From contig JAJNNX010000029.1 of assembly GCA_023159155.1 (NCBI GenBank), positions 496,001 through 560,000 on the forward strand: DNA of 64,000 bases. Reading direction: 5' to 3'. A program made the position numbers and the translations under genes. Each line of letters begins with the position of its first letter. Position 1 is the stretch's first letter. The notes below the pieces were generated by a model that saw only the letters and a list, made by a program, of their open reading frames with translations, was not told the DNA's origin and made no database searches. Shown piece by piece: positions 50,942 through 63,727 of this stretch. The stretch is from Ustulina deusta (lineage: Eukaryota; Ascomycota; Sordariomycetes; Xylariales; Xylariaceae).

Positions 50942-52677
50942 TGTATTGGAATTTCTAAGTCTAATACTATAATTTAACAGGACTAAATAACAGAATACAA
51001 TGAATGCACTGTTTATTAAAGCCAGGGTAGCCTGTATAGTCTACATATAAATTTAACAAGTTAAATACTTTGAAACCAATTAAAAACGCCATGGGTACAC
51101 CTTATGCTATGATAAGTTAGCATCAGCCTCCGTGCCGAGTGTTTAATATTATATATTATTGGCCGAGACCACGGGTAAGCCCTAGGCTCACTGCATTATA
51201 GATTGCAGAGTAAATCTAACATTAGCAAGCTAAAGTCTTGGAAATATTGCCTCCCAGGTGGTTATTATTAGCAGAATAAAAAACCACCCTGAAAAAAACT
51301 AACGGAATAGTTAGCAGGTGTGGTTGAAATTATCAGGATTTCATGAGTGTCATGCGATGCGCTGGCGTCCGGTGGATGTACTCGGAGGCGTATATATTGT
51401 GTACGGAAGTCCGGATATCGTATTGGAGATGTTTTGGTTAATGCCTCAACGGTAGACAGGCTGGCCGTTATGACAGTCTTATACGTTTCTCCCAATGGTC
51501 AAATTATAAATTATTTCACAGGGAAGCGGAACCGCTTAGTCTTGTCGAAACTTGACCCTTATTGCTATGAAGCAAGACTTGTCGAATAAAGAAGTAGCGT
51601 ATATATGTTGAGGAGGGCTAATTAGTTAACAAAGAGTTGGAATTTGGACAATAACCAATAACATCAATGATTAACCCATACCTATAGTTGATGGTTCCTA
51701 ACACCTACCCATATCCCCTTACCCACTGATAGTCATTACTCGGTAATCTGCATAACAAACCCAATCTTTAATTTCGGCGCTCTACCTTGTGCCGGGATAT
51801 CTGCAAATAGATATACATACCAAATATCGACGGCCAGTCCATCTGGTAAAAGATTATGGTGACCACCAGAGTCACTACTGAGCCAGAACACCACGACACC
51901 TGCCGCGGCCTGAACTCCCGCCATTCCTATACTGATCCTTCGATGGGATCTACAGCCCTAGGAGTTTTCGGAGTCGGGATGTGTACGTCACCTTACAAGG
52001 AATGTCGTGACTATTCCTGGCGCTAGGGATTGGACCCATGGTGTTCTCATCGTTCCGAACGGGTTTTGATCGTCAAAATTTCCTTCCGCTGTTGTGAGAA
52101 ACAGATAAGGAAGATTGGCGAGAGCCGATTCGTAGTATATGCCCGCGAACCATGGGTCCTTTCGGCTATGGCTTGCCGCTGCGATGTGACCATAATTCCA
52201 AAAAGGCAAAATAAAATACACGTACAAACTGAAATCTCCGAGTGATATAATAAACGAACAATTCGGAAAGCAAAAGTGAAAGCTCGCTAGCTTAGTAGAA
52301 AGATATAATTTACCTGCATAGGTGTAAGAAATGGACCTTGTAGGCCACTCTAAGAAAACCACCTTTATCCTTCGGAAATAGTAGGCACAGTTAATACAAA
52401 CCTCAGCAGTTCTCCGTTTAGCCGTGCTCATGCTCATAAAAAGAGAGAAACGAGGGCTAGCCGGATGTAAGGAAGATGTAGGCGGGACAGTGTACACTAC
52501 AAAAATACCTACCTAACCTCTCACGGTAGATTCCTGTGTTAATTACTTGATTACCTCTACAACATTAATGACTGACTACACAATTGGTTATCAGAAAACA
52601 AACACAACCTAAACACTTGCGTCATATAATGATTAGTGTTCTGACAATTCATAAAACAACATTCCGAAGGACTACAA
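50942..52677. other. AT-rich, repeat-bearing intergenic region
   Basis: Contains dispersed repeat copy 3 (51115-51185) and short frames at 51268-51589 and 51988-52497 without domains. The composition suggests RIP-affected or relic DNA. No gene called. Confidence 0.55.
51115..51185. repeat. Dispersed repeat family copy 3
   Basis: TTAGCATCAGCCTCCGTGCC then GAGTGTTTAATATT, followed by TTGGCCGAGACCACGG, which resembles the flank of copy 1. Confidence 0.6.
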
Positions 52678-52749
52678 AGCTAGCTAGCTCAGTGGAAGAG
52701 CGCCGGGCTCATAACCCGGAGGTCGATTGATCGAAACAATCGCTAGCTA
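52678..52749 (+). tRNA. Initiator tRNA-Met (CAT)
   Basis: Complete cloverleaf: acceptor AGCTAGC/GCTAGCT with discriminator A, D-arm GCTC-AGTGGAA-GAGC, anticodon stem CCGGG/CCCGG with loop CTCATAA (CAT at 52710-52712), and T-arm GATTG-ATCGAAA-CAATC. It carries all the eukaryotic initiator hallmarks: a first pair A1:U72, three consecutive G:C pairs at the base of the anticodon stem, and a T-loop with A54 and A60 (AUCGAAA instead of TTC). A T5 run right after the 3' end is the Pol III terminator. No intron. Confidence 0.96.
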
Positions 52750-55700
52750 TTTTTGCAACAATATTTCTCACTCTTTTATACTCTTCTAGATTTCCCTTCA
52801 TCTTAAAATTTTTTTTCTTTAATCCCGCCCCCCCTTTCCTTGTTCTTCCGTACTTAGTCTACTTAGGTATTCTCCTTTTTAGCGTCTTCGTTCCATATGT
52901 ATGTGTGGATCTCCGCTGTCGAGGTATTTCCGGTGCGCCTCTCCACGTGTTCGAGCAGCACACGCTACGAATTTCCTAGATTGGATAGGTGGATTGTTTC
53001 TGCACCGCACTAGAGAAATCTTCTCCATTCTGTACATGGAACTAGGTATGTATGGCCGCTGCTGAAGTTCGCTTAAGCGGTTGTTGTCCCGATTTTTCGT
53101 CACGCGACGATCAATTCATTTGGCCTTCTCCCAAGAGTCCGTAATAACATGGGTTGCAAAACTCAGTATATCCTTGCGGATGCGACAGTACAGAACTGTG
53201 CTGTAGGCGCCAGGGTTCATCCTATGAGATAAGCGACATCCGTATAGCATACCGTACCTACATGTGGTTCGATGTGTGGACATGCCCAGGTAATTTCTTG
53301 GTAATATCTAGATAACCGTTTCTGATCGTGGAGTAAAAGATATTAATTACGTTGGATTTTAGCGTACCAAGATAAAAATAATCCCGAATCCTAGTGCAGT
53401 TCAAAACCGGTCGTATAGATGTAAATTGCCAATACGCAAGGTTTAGAATGCCTCGCCTCGCCATACCATACTGGGTGAGCTATTCTTCCTAGTGAGCTGG
53501 GTTCTGTCCCTCACAGCGCTATCGTTTTTCGCTACCTGGCATCTACCATGCACTACCTCAGGTAGCTCGGTGAGGTACCTAGCATATTATAGTGTCGGGA
53601 GAGCAAAGCAAATACATCTAATGTATGCCTACTGTAGCCTGCATACGTTACACCCACCGCTAGTTAAGTGGTATACGTCACCATGATATAGGTATGTACC
53701 TCCAGTATAATACTCGGCAGCACAAGCAGCATGTGCAGACTACCTACTTAGATAGTATACATAGGTAAGCTACATACGTAAAGGTGTGTTGTACATAGAC
53801 ACGTGTAAAACCCCATCCCTGGGACTGTCCCTTATTCTCGTCGGTATCAATGAAAAATATATACATAGAGAGTGAATACATATTTGTTAGGAAAGAGACC
53901 AATAGCCGAGGGTTCCTCATGGCTTTGTCAATCCCGAGGTCCCTGCATCTATAGTGCACTAATTGTGCGCTGCGGAACAAGCCGTGTGGCTTTCTTCTCT
54001 TCACTAGGTACTAGTAGTACACTAGGTTTAGTGCACTAGGAGCAAAAATGAAGCACAAAGAGAACACTGGGTACACCGACAGAAGTACGGGTTGTGAAAC
54101 GGGTAGATGTTGATGGCACTTTTGATTCAGCCTCCACCCATAATCTGCTCTGATATTCTCTCCATCTCAGGTGGGAAGGTATTTCCGGGATGCAACGAAC
54201 CGAGAGCCGTCTTTTCCTCCGATTACTGGCCCCAAGGTCCGACCTGAGCAAAATCCCGATAGGGACCCATTGACCTGTAGTGTAGGTAGGTATTGCATCT
54301 TCATGTTGTATCCACACTACCGAGGTACCTCCCTCTGTACCTAGTATTTCCAACCTGACCTCTCCCACACGTAGGGCTCTGTGTGGGGACAGGCAGGTAT
54401 TGTTGGGAAGTTACCTGACCTCCCTCCCGCTGTTTCTGACCTGGTGGCGTGCAGTACGCTACTCGGCGCTAGGGAACTTTAAATCGTACAATTTATCATT
54501 TACATGGACGATGCCTCCGTCGAGTGTTTCGATAATTAGGTAAACAGCCGGGTGCTTGTAGTGTGTGCAGGTGTGTAGTGTAGGAGCGCATGTCCATGTA
54601 GAAGATATTCGATGCATGTTATTTATAGACGAAGCAATGATGGATGTTGAAACAGCAAAGAGTGCGTGTGTTGAGAGATAATCAAGGCACACAGACATCA
54701 TGACGACTGATGCCTTTCACCATCGCGTGTTTCTTACCTCCATGGACTTACCTACTTGGGCGCCTGAGGTACAGTAAGTGAGGGACATCCATGCCTAGGT
54801 ACCTCGTCTGCCTACCTCGGGAGGGCGGTACGGAGCATCTGTGTGCACTACCTACTAGATGCAGCATGGCACTGCAGGTACTACCTGGGTCGGTATATAG
54901 GGTGATTACACGTAGCCGGGCACTTGCACTACCTACCTACCTGGTAAGTATGGGATTATGGCATTATAGCATGGCCGGTTCCTCCCGTCTGTGTACGACC
55001 TGTGTCTGCGCTCTTCGACGCCGTGGGTTCCTGAAATAGCGTCATGACAGTGATTCTTCTTCACCGTCTGCCTGCCTACCTAACCTGAGCACTCACCTCT
55101 CGGGTCCACGCGCCTTGCAGCCGCTTCCTTGCATTGCCAGACTTGGTACCCAAGTAATCCCGTAGGTACCTTGCACAAAAAACATGGCCATCATCTGCTC
55201 TACTCAGCACTGCCTAAGCATTGATCGCTACATGCTAGGTACCTACCGAGGAGAGTAGGATCCCTATACAAGCGCTACGACTATACTGCACAACATGAGT
55301 GGTCCCTGGCCAGAACCACTGTCACAAGCCAACATCATGCCAGATAGCCGTCACATCAGGCCATTCACATCCCCATGATCAAACCTTGCATATAGCCAAA
55401 CACCATGTCGGTAATGGATGGAGAACTGCACTATTGCTGCTAGCACAGGCAGGTATCTGGTCTTTGGGGGATCGGTTTTCTGCCTGCATTCTAGAAGATG
55501 GGTAAATATACGAACTACATGTGCAGGGGTCGAGGGGGGGGCGGCGGGGAAGGAGGCGAAGAGAGGAGCAGAGAAATAAAATAAAATACACGACAATAAA
55601 ATAACACAGATATAGAAGAAATACAAAAGGAACCGAGGGACCTGGGTAATTAGGGAGAATTGATGACATGGTATTTCAGCTTTGCAGCTTCACACTCGAC

Positions 55701-56047
55701 CAACCCGGCCCATCACCAAACAACTTTGACTTTGCACCCTCCCTCGCATTACTCGAATCCTGTGCAATCCACTCCCACCCAAGCCAATTCCATCCTGATC
55801 TCGCCCAGTGCAACCCATCCCGCCTCGGCTACTGCGAATACCTCCCTCCAGGGCACCTACAGAGAGCACTTACATAAACACCCGAGCCCTCACACACTCA
55901 CCGACAACAGCAACAACAACAACATCATCATTATCATCGTCATCATCTTGTTCTTCTTCCTCAATTAGGCGTGTAAGAGCAGAAACACGGGAGCCCACCG
56001 AGCAGCGAACCACCGCCAGACTACCAACCGCCGCCCGCCCGCCCATC
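52750..56047. other. Gene-poor region, 3.3 kb
   Basis: No gene supported. It includes dispersed repeat copy B (53475-53540), very frequent TAGGTA/TACCTA words (53560-53770, 54290-54330, 54750-54960, 55080-55245), and from about 55670 a CA/TC-rich leader with (AAC)n and (ATC)n runs leading to the flavohemoglobin start. Frames at 54036-54368 and 55299-55505 look like chance. Confidence 0.6.
53475..53540. repeat. Dispersed repeat, copy B of a pair
   Basis: Partner of 3741-3807, roughly 70% alike by eye, same strand orientation. Confidence 0.55.
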
Positions 56048-57499
56048 ATGCTTACCCGGCGGGAAGCCGAGCTGGTCAACGAGACCATCCCAGCCTTGCG
56101 ACAGCATGGCGAGCACATCTCGACCGTCTTCTACAAGAGCATGCTGCGCGACCACCCCGAGCTCAACCACTACTTCAACAGCGTCAACATGCACACCGGC
56201 CGACAGCCCCGCGCATTGACGGCCCTCATCCTCGCCTTCGCCTCCAACATCGTCAACATCAGCGAGCTGACGGACAAGCTCGAGCGCGTGGCCCAGAAGC
56301 ACGCCTCGCTCGTCATCCGCCCCGAGCACTACGAGATCGTCGCCAAGTATCTCATCCGCGCCTTCTCCGCCGTCCTCGGCCCTGCCATGACCGCCGAGGT
56401 GAATGCTGCCTGGACCAAGGCCTACTGGCTGATGGCCAAGAGTAAGATCCCCTGCCCCCGACTCTCCGTCCTCTATCCGTCGCCTGGTCTTCTCTGTTCT
56501 TCGCCCCCCTGTCTCTTGCTTCGGGCCACAGCGCCCGGCCCGCTGATCTGCCGCTGACCTGTCGTAGTGCTGACTGGTCGCGAGCAAATCATTTACAAGG
56601 ACTTCGGAGCTTGGTCCAACTGGCGGCCCTTCACCATCTCCGCGAAGACGCCAGAAACGAGCGAAGGCGACATCGTTTCATTCACCCTCTCACCAGTCGA
56701 TGGCCAGCCATTGCCCTCCTTCAAGCCCGGCCAGTACGTCACAATGCGCTTGAACGTCCAAGGCCTCAAGTACTTGCAGCTTCGCCAGTACTCCCTCAGC
56801 GACGCCCCGCGCCCGGAGAGCTACCGAATCACCGTCAAGAGAGATATCGGCGCCAGTTCCGATACGCTACCCGACCCAAGACAGTTCGGGCCATTCGATG
56901 ATGGTCCGCCACTCTCGTCTGCGGCGAGTAGTGCCTCTGATAGCAGCATCGGCAGCGTGCGTCCGCACAGGCCGGGCCTCGTGTCCAATGTCCTCATCGA
57001 CGATTTTCAGGTGGGCGACGCCCTTGAATTGACCCACCCCGCCGGCGAGTTTTTCCTCGACACCAACGATCCAAACAATAGTCCCGTTGTTCTCATATCT
57101 GCCGGCGCCGGCGCTGCTCCACTGTATCCCATGCTCAAGGCCGTGTCAGAGCAAGGGAATGGCAGGCCGGTATCCTGGGTCCAGGCATCACGCCACGATG
57201 CACCGTTCCGCGAGAAAGTCGAGAAGATAGTGCAGATGGACCCCAACATCAGAGCCAAATTCTTCCGTTCACGCCTTGCCGATGGCGATGTCATCTCGCT
57301 GACGTCCCGCTTCCAGGAGGATTTCATCGGCCTGAATTGGGAGGACCTGTGGCTACACAACAGTTTGGCACAGTACTTTGTCTGTGGCCCTGAGAAGTTT
57401 ATGGGCGAGATAGGGAATCACTTGCTGAAAAACCGGGTTGCCGCCTCGAGAATCCGATATGAGCTTTACAGCGTCGGAAGTTTCGAGATGAAGAAATGA
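56048..57499 (+). CDS. YHB1/fhb family: Flavohemoglobin (nitric oxide dioxygenase)
   Basis: Detoxifies NO: NO + O2 + NAD(P)H to nitrate, using heme and FAD. Exons are 56048-56441 and 56568-57499, in phase, giving 441 residues, longer than the typical about 400. Globin domain 1-about 140: Tyr29 (B10), Gln53 (E7) and proximal His85 (F8) lie at exactly the positions known from E. coli Hmp. FAD domain: RQYSLSD at 204-210 (Tyr206, Ser207). NAD domain: SAGAGAAPLYPML in place of the usual GGVGLTP loop, then VCGPEKFM near the end. An extra Ser/Asp-rich segment of about 40 residues (about 224-267) sits between VKRD and GLVSN in the FAD domain and explains the length. The start at 56048 gives the canonical MLTRREAELV. 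A likely polyadenylation signal AATAAA is at 57523. Probably cytosolic; no targeting peptide. Confidence 0.95.
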
Positions 57500-59021
57500 A
57501 TCAACGAAGGAACGAAGAAAGTAATAAAAACATCAACAACGAGTAGACAGCAGACAGCAGTGGAAAAGGCATAGATATCAACTCCATTCAACAGTTAGCT
57601 GGGTTTCTTTGCTTGGGATTGCGCTTTGCGACGGAAAATAGTATAGACGGTCGAGGGCGGCGTCGGGCAACCGGAAACTAGGCTCTTGCTCTATAATGTC
57701 GGTGTATGACTATTAGCAACATGCAAGCAACAAAAGATAATTAACACTTACCAGCTGTGAGAAGTCGTCTGCTACCGTGTCTCATGTCTAGATGGTCGAA
57801 CATTCTGTACCCCCCTGGTATCCCCCGAGGACTGGCTTGGGAGAAATGACAGAACGGGTCTTCATTTAGGCCACATCGGCTTCTCGTGAGCACTGCTTTC
57901 TCCTCCTCTGCTAGTAACTGCCTGGCCTGTTTGCTGATGAATATAGATCTTTACCGTGCCGCGTACAGTGGTATTTGTGGCGTCGTGAATTAAGTCCAGG
58001 GATTAGTCCTCCCTGGACATTGCCATTCCAAGTCTTTGGGTCCTGGGAACAGACAAGCTTTTTATAAACCGTCATGCCTGTTGCGCATCTATTTTTTTTT
58101 TGTCTCCAGATCCTTGTGTTCCAGTTGTATGGCAATGTGACCTTCCTAATGCAACAAGGTCTGTGCTCGGGAGTCTAGGGTGTTGTGTCTGTTCGTTCCT
58201 TTGACCCGAGATGAGGTTCTGGAAATTGACGATCATGAGCTACGACCGAAATAAGGCGGCGAGTCGAATTGAATGTTAGGCTTCATCTGATCTGGACGAC
58301 GCTGAATATTGAGGATAGCGACTGTGTTGGGTACATCAATTTCGCTAGTCATACTTTTGAGTATTACTCCCGTCGTGGATCCTGTGTATTTGAGACATTC
58401 TGGGGCGGTAGGGGTTGTGTCTATCTTCATGGTGAATTTCATGCCAACGAGGAGAGCTCATATGAGCTAGTACTCAATAACCCTGATCAAACCAACTTGC
58501 TATGTTTTTTTGTTTTTTTTTGCTCGACTCGCCTCACTATCATTGACTAGCTCGAGCACGAGAATGATCATGATGAGGATGCTAATGTTAGAGAGAAAGT
58601 AACTAACCAATGCGTCGGGGTTTTCCGAGAAGCGTTTTGCCTAACTGGGATCTATAAAAAAATTAATCAATGGTACATACAGGTGTATATGTTTTTTTTC
58701 CCCAATACATATATATGATGATGCCCCGAATTTTTATATTTTTGTCAAAAGTCTGATGCCGAACGCCTATGATGTATGCTTGTTATCCTATAATGCCCAG
58801 GTGTCAGAGAACCTTCCGTCTCTAAGTGCGATCGATGATGGCACTACTCGTCTTACTTACCACTTCCCATGTGATTTATTTACCCAAACCTGGCGCTCGT
58901 ATCATACATACTACGCCCCTCCCACAGGGAATGCATTAGCCAAGCTAATATCATCCGAATTTTCTAAGAGTGTGTGTATCCCGGGTAAAGATAAAAAAAG
59001 AAGAAAAAGGCTAACAAGAAA
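57500..59021. other. Intergenic region between flavohemoglobin and DUF3431 genes
   Basis: 3' flanks of two convergent genes. AT-rich with poly-T runs (58088-58099, 58504-58520, 58689-58698). Short frames only; a tiny two-exon frame at 57604-57803 on the minus strand is possible but unsupported. Confidence 0.55.
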
Positions 59022-60321
<1,300 letters not shown>

Positions 60322-62027
60322 TGTGATTGGTGGTGGTGGTGGGAGAGAGAGGCGGGGATTGATTGATTGATTGGACTCGGGCGCTTGGCGCGGTCGAGGG
60401 GGGTCGAAGAGGCTTGGTCAACGCATCTGCGAGGGAACAACTCGTGGCGATTGGGAAGATCGCATTGATCGATCTGTGTCTATCTGTGATACCTAGATGG
60501 TGTATCTGTGTATGTATCTAGTGTACCTACGCGTATGTATGATGATGCACATTATCCCTACAATCCAGGAGGAAAATGACCCATTCTTCTCAAGCCCAAG
60601 ACCCAACCCCTTGTTTTCGCCCCCCATGTGCTGCATTAGTGTGCCTCGCCGCTGTAACGCCAAGGGACCAAATCCAAACCTGGGGGGAACACTATCTAGC
60701 CGCTATCCTCGTATTGTGAAGATGTGGTCCGTGGGTGGAAAATGGAGCCCCGAATCCTTCGCTTGAGCACACTACCTACTGTACAGTGTTCGTAGGTATG
60801 TTTGTGACAATTCTGGGTTGAGTGCGAGTTTCGGTATGGCGTATTGCCGGGGACCGGGAAGAGAAATATCGAGAGAAAAGGAACGAGAAGAAAGTCCTTT
60901 ATGAATAAGTCGGCATAAGAGCATTACTCGTCGTCCTCGTGGTTCCAGCTGTTAAACATGGCGGGGATCCTCAAAAGCAACATCAAGATCGACCGGTTTC
61001 GGCCCTGGCCCCGAGGATAGTGAATTGAGGGTGTGTTCTGATTCACATTGTGCAAAGGGGCTGGCTCTCTGTGTAACCGATGGAATTGCCTAGTTCATGA
61101 TAATGCTGAAGTAATACACAGTCATCACTATGTCTGTGTTTACTCCATGCGGTGACTATCCTGCAAATCATGCCTAGATCTATCCTTTGCTCCGGCACAT
61201 AGTACAACGAAGCTACTTCGGACCAGGCTCGAAGTCGTCACTGGTGTCATTTACACTGGCATATCGTTCTACTACACCGACGAACTTCCTGTCTCCCTAG
61301 CGAGCGGACTTGTGGGACAATCGCATCCTTCTACCTTCAGCTCCCAGGCCTAAATATACAATGAGGTTGTTGTCGTTTACTTGGAAAATTGACAACGATG
61401 CGATGAGTACTAGCTGTAATGCTTTCATGCGTTCTTTGATAAGCCTCACCCTGGCCAATCTTGAAAGGGGATGAAGCGGGCTGACTAGATCACTGCAGAC
61501 CTGAACTCTGAAGGTGCGAGGATTCGGGGTCGTGGATGACAGCCTGGCCATGGAAATCGCCTACCACTGATTTCAATAGAGGAAATCACTACCTCCATCA
61601 CTGACACCCTCACGCAGGAATTGTTGTCTTTCATTGAGGTGGGAAGGGGGGTACGTACCATGAATCGTTCTGCTGGCCATGTTAATGACCTCGCTTTGTC
61701 GAGGACACCCTTTGTGCTAACCGACCCCTTCACTCCCCGAACGATGCTTTCGTCTTTACCAAACGCCGACTCTGGAATAAAGCAATGTACTTGTTACTGA
61801 AAGTACGATGCTGCCGCGCATGAAACGACATGCTTTTTCAAGTTCATCAATGTTCATCAACAAGGGTTTTGTTCGACCGTGTCAACATGATATCGTCTTG
61901 TTTCGCAATGTTTATAAATTCAACGACCGATGGCAGGTGAATAGGATAGAATCAAGCACACACATCGCAGCAACAACAACAGCAGCACGAACACTCAACA
62001 TTACTTACAGCATCGACATCATCGAAA
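60322..62027. other. Intergenic region, 1.7 kb
   Basis: Promoter of the DUF3431 gene on the left, and on the right a CA/AC-rich leader before 62028. Minus-strand frames at 61297-61733 have no recognised domain or convincing splice. No gene called. Confidence 0.55.
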
Positions 62028-63677
62028 ATGGCGGCTTCAAATGACAACCAGGTCATGGAGAAGCAGCTCTTGGAGAAGAAGCCTGCGGAGAAGAAAGGTA
62101 AGGAGAAGAAAGCCACGGACAAGATCAGGAAGAACCCAAACCGAATCAAAAAACGAGGGCAACCTACGTCGGCTGCGCGCCTCATATCTTCACCTTATAT
62201 AAAATTTGGATGGCACAAACCGCTTTTATCACAGGTCAAGGAGGTAGTCCAGGGGGTGAGCTCAATAGCAGATTCCATGTACATGCTCCAGATCGAGCGA
62301 GAGCGACCGATTGAATCCCTCTCCCTTCGAAATGGGTTATTTTGGGAGCACAGACAACTCGTGAGGCAGTCCGTCCTTTCCACGCCAGCAGTCGATCATC
62401 TCGACCTTTTCCCGGACGACGACGAGTTGTTTCAAGACACTCTGCAGAAAATAGGCAAAAAGGTCCGTGAGAACGAGAAGGCGTTTGGTCTTCATTACTT
62501 GTTCGGCAGCATCCGATCTCGAGAATTCCTCCTTCTGCCAGTGGAGATCGACGGTAATTGGATTACGATTATCGCTAGAATACAACGGAAGGCCGAATTG
62601 GACTTTGACCAGGCACTCGACGACTATGCTGACATGGAAATCACTGATTTCGCATTCGTTGATCCCTTACCGGAGGGTCGGGAGTCTCGTCAGACCCTGG
62701 TACATGCTCGGTTTTTCAAAATCCTCGAGGAAGGATGCATTGAGCCGGCAGCAAATCTTACAGACCGGAAATTGGCTGTCCCGGATATAGATCTCGAGGA
62801 GTCATCAGACCACCGCTGGCAGACTGGATTGATCGCGTACACCATCTCGCGCGAATTTATACGCCGCCTCAAGATGCTCCAATACCGACAAGATCTCGGC
62901 GTCTGCAGCAGCAGCGACGACTGCGACTTTTTATGGGCGCCATTTGAGGAGCACTACAACTTTGATGCTTACCGGCAGAGTTTGATGGCCGCGTGCGCCC
63001 ACCAGTGCATCGAGGGGTCGGCTTACAAAGCCAGATTAGCTCTTGAAGTCCCGAGCGACGACTCGAATTATCACCGTGAACTCCTCGGTCGTGGGGCGGG
63101 CGAGACGGATTACCTTGCCGTCGACGAGAAATTCGAGGTCTTCCAGTCAGAAACCCACACACATGCTGTTGAGATACAAACACGTGCTATTGATATACAA
63201 ACGAGCCTGATGTCATCCTCGTCCAAGTCGCTTACTCCTGAAGCTCAGGGTTTCCTCTCTAACCCGGAACTCCAACCCGAAGCCGAGCGCCGCGAGATAA
63301 TAGAAATAAATTCGGACTCTGATTCCGATTCAGAGATGGAAACCAGCCCCGATGAAGATCAGCTTCCCATCGCTAGCGCAAATGCCCAGGACAACGTACC
63401 CGTTGCGCCGATGGGAGAACACGAGCTCTCGCCTAGAATCCCAGGATTACGTCTCCTCAACTCGGTTTTCGGCGGTATGGGGCCGAATACTAGTGAAGCG
63501 GCAGTGCAGAAGCGGGCTTTGTCCGATGATGATGACGACGACGAGGGAATGCCGTCGCCGAAGAAGTCGAAGATTGAAAATGCAGAAGCGACCCTTATTG
63601 ATTGCGATGATGAGGGAATGTTGTCGCCGAAGACGTCGAATATTGAAAATGCAGAAGCGACCCTTATCCGAGGATGA
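62028..63677 (+). CDS. Lineage-specific protein with degenerate Ulp1-like region, SUMO-interaction-like motif and repeat tail
   Basis: Single exon of 549 residues; the ATG at 62028 sits in an ATCGAAAATGGCG context. The N-terminus is a very basic Lys/Glu run (residues 10-45, EKKPAEKKGKEKK). Residues about 90-340 are folded. A stretch EFLLLPVEIDGNWITIIARI followed by ITDFAFVDPLPEG recalls Ulp1/C48 cysteine proteases, where an H-W pair and an aromatic-D-S/P motif hold the catalytic His and Asp: here Trp178 and Asp212 are kept but the His position is Asn177, so activity is doubtful. Later, EIIEINSDSDSDSE (hydrophobic core 424-427 plus acidic/Ser tail) is a textbook SUMO-interaction motif. The C-terminus comes from a tandem repeat (63507-63727) and ends at a TGA at 63675, while another frame continues to TAA at 63735. 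I do not recognise the family. Confidence 0.75.
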   Translation: MAASNDNQVMEKQLLEKKPAEKKGKEKKATDKIRKNPNRIKKRGQPTSAARLISSPYIKFGWHKPLLSQVKEVVQGVSSIADSMYMLQIERERPIESLSLRNGLFWEHRQLVRQSVLSTPAVDHLDLFPDDDELFQDTLQKIGKKVRENEKAFGLHYLFGSIRSREFLLLPVEIDGNWITIIARIQRKAELDFDQALDDYADMEITDFAFVDPLPEGRESRQTLVHARFFKILEEGCIEPAANLTDRKLAVPDIDLEESSDHRWQTGLIAYTISREFIRRLKMLQYRQDLGVCSSSDDCDFLWAPFEEHYNFDAYRQSLMAACAHQCIEGSAYKARLALEVPSDDSNYHRELLGRGAGETDYLAVDEKFEVFQSETHTHAVEIQTRAIDIQTSLMSSSSKSLTPEAQGFLSNPELQPEAERREIIEINSDSDSDSEMETSPDEDQLPIASANAQDNVPVAPMGEHELSPRIPGLRLLNSVFGGMGPNTSEAAVQKRALSDDDDDDEGMPSPKKSKIENAEATLIDCDDEGMLSPKTSNIENAEATLIRG

Positions 63678-63727
63678 TTGCGATGATGAGGGAATGCTGT
63701 CGCCGAAGAAGTCGAAGAGTGAAAATG
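63507..63727 (+). repeat. Three-unit tandem repeat (76, 69, 76 bp) at the gene's 3' end
   Basis: Each unit opens CAGAAGCG, passes GATGAGGGAATG (GACGAGGGAATG in the first) and TCGCCGAAGA, and closes GAAAATG. Units: 63507-63582, 63583-63651, 63652-63727. The middle unit lacks seven bases (CCGAGGA-type) present in the third. Because 76 is not a multiple of three, the units are translated in different frames. Confidence 0.9.

Noticed and set aside
57604..57803. Possible tiny two-exon minus-strand gene with a GTAAGT donor near 57751
   Set aside because: Encodes only about 53 residues with no recognisable domain; splice-like words are common in this AT-rich DNA.
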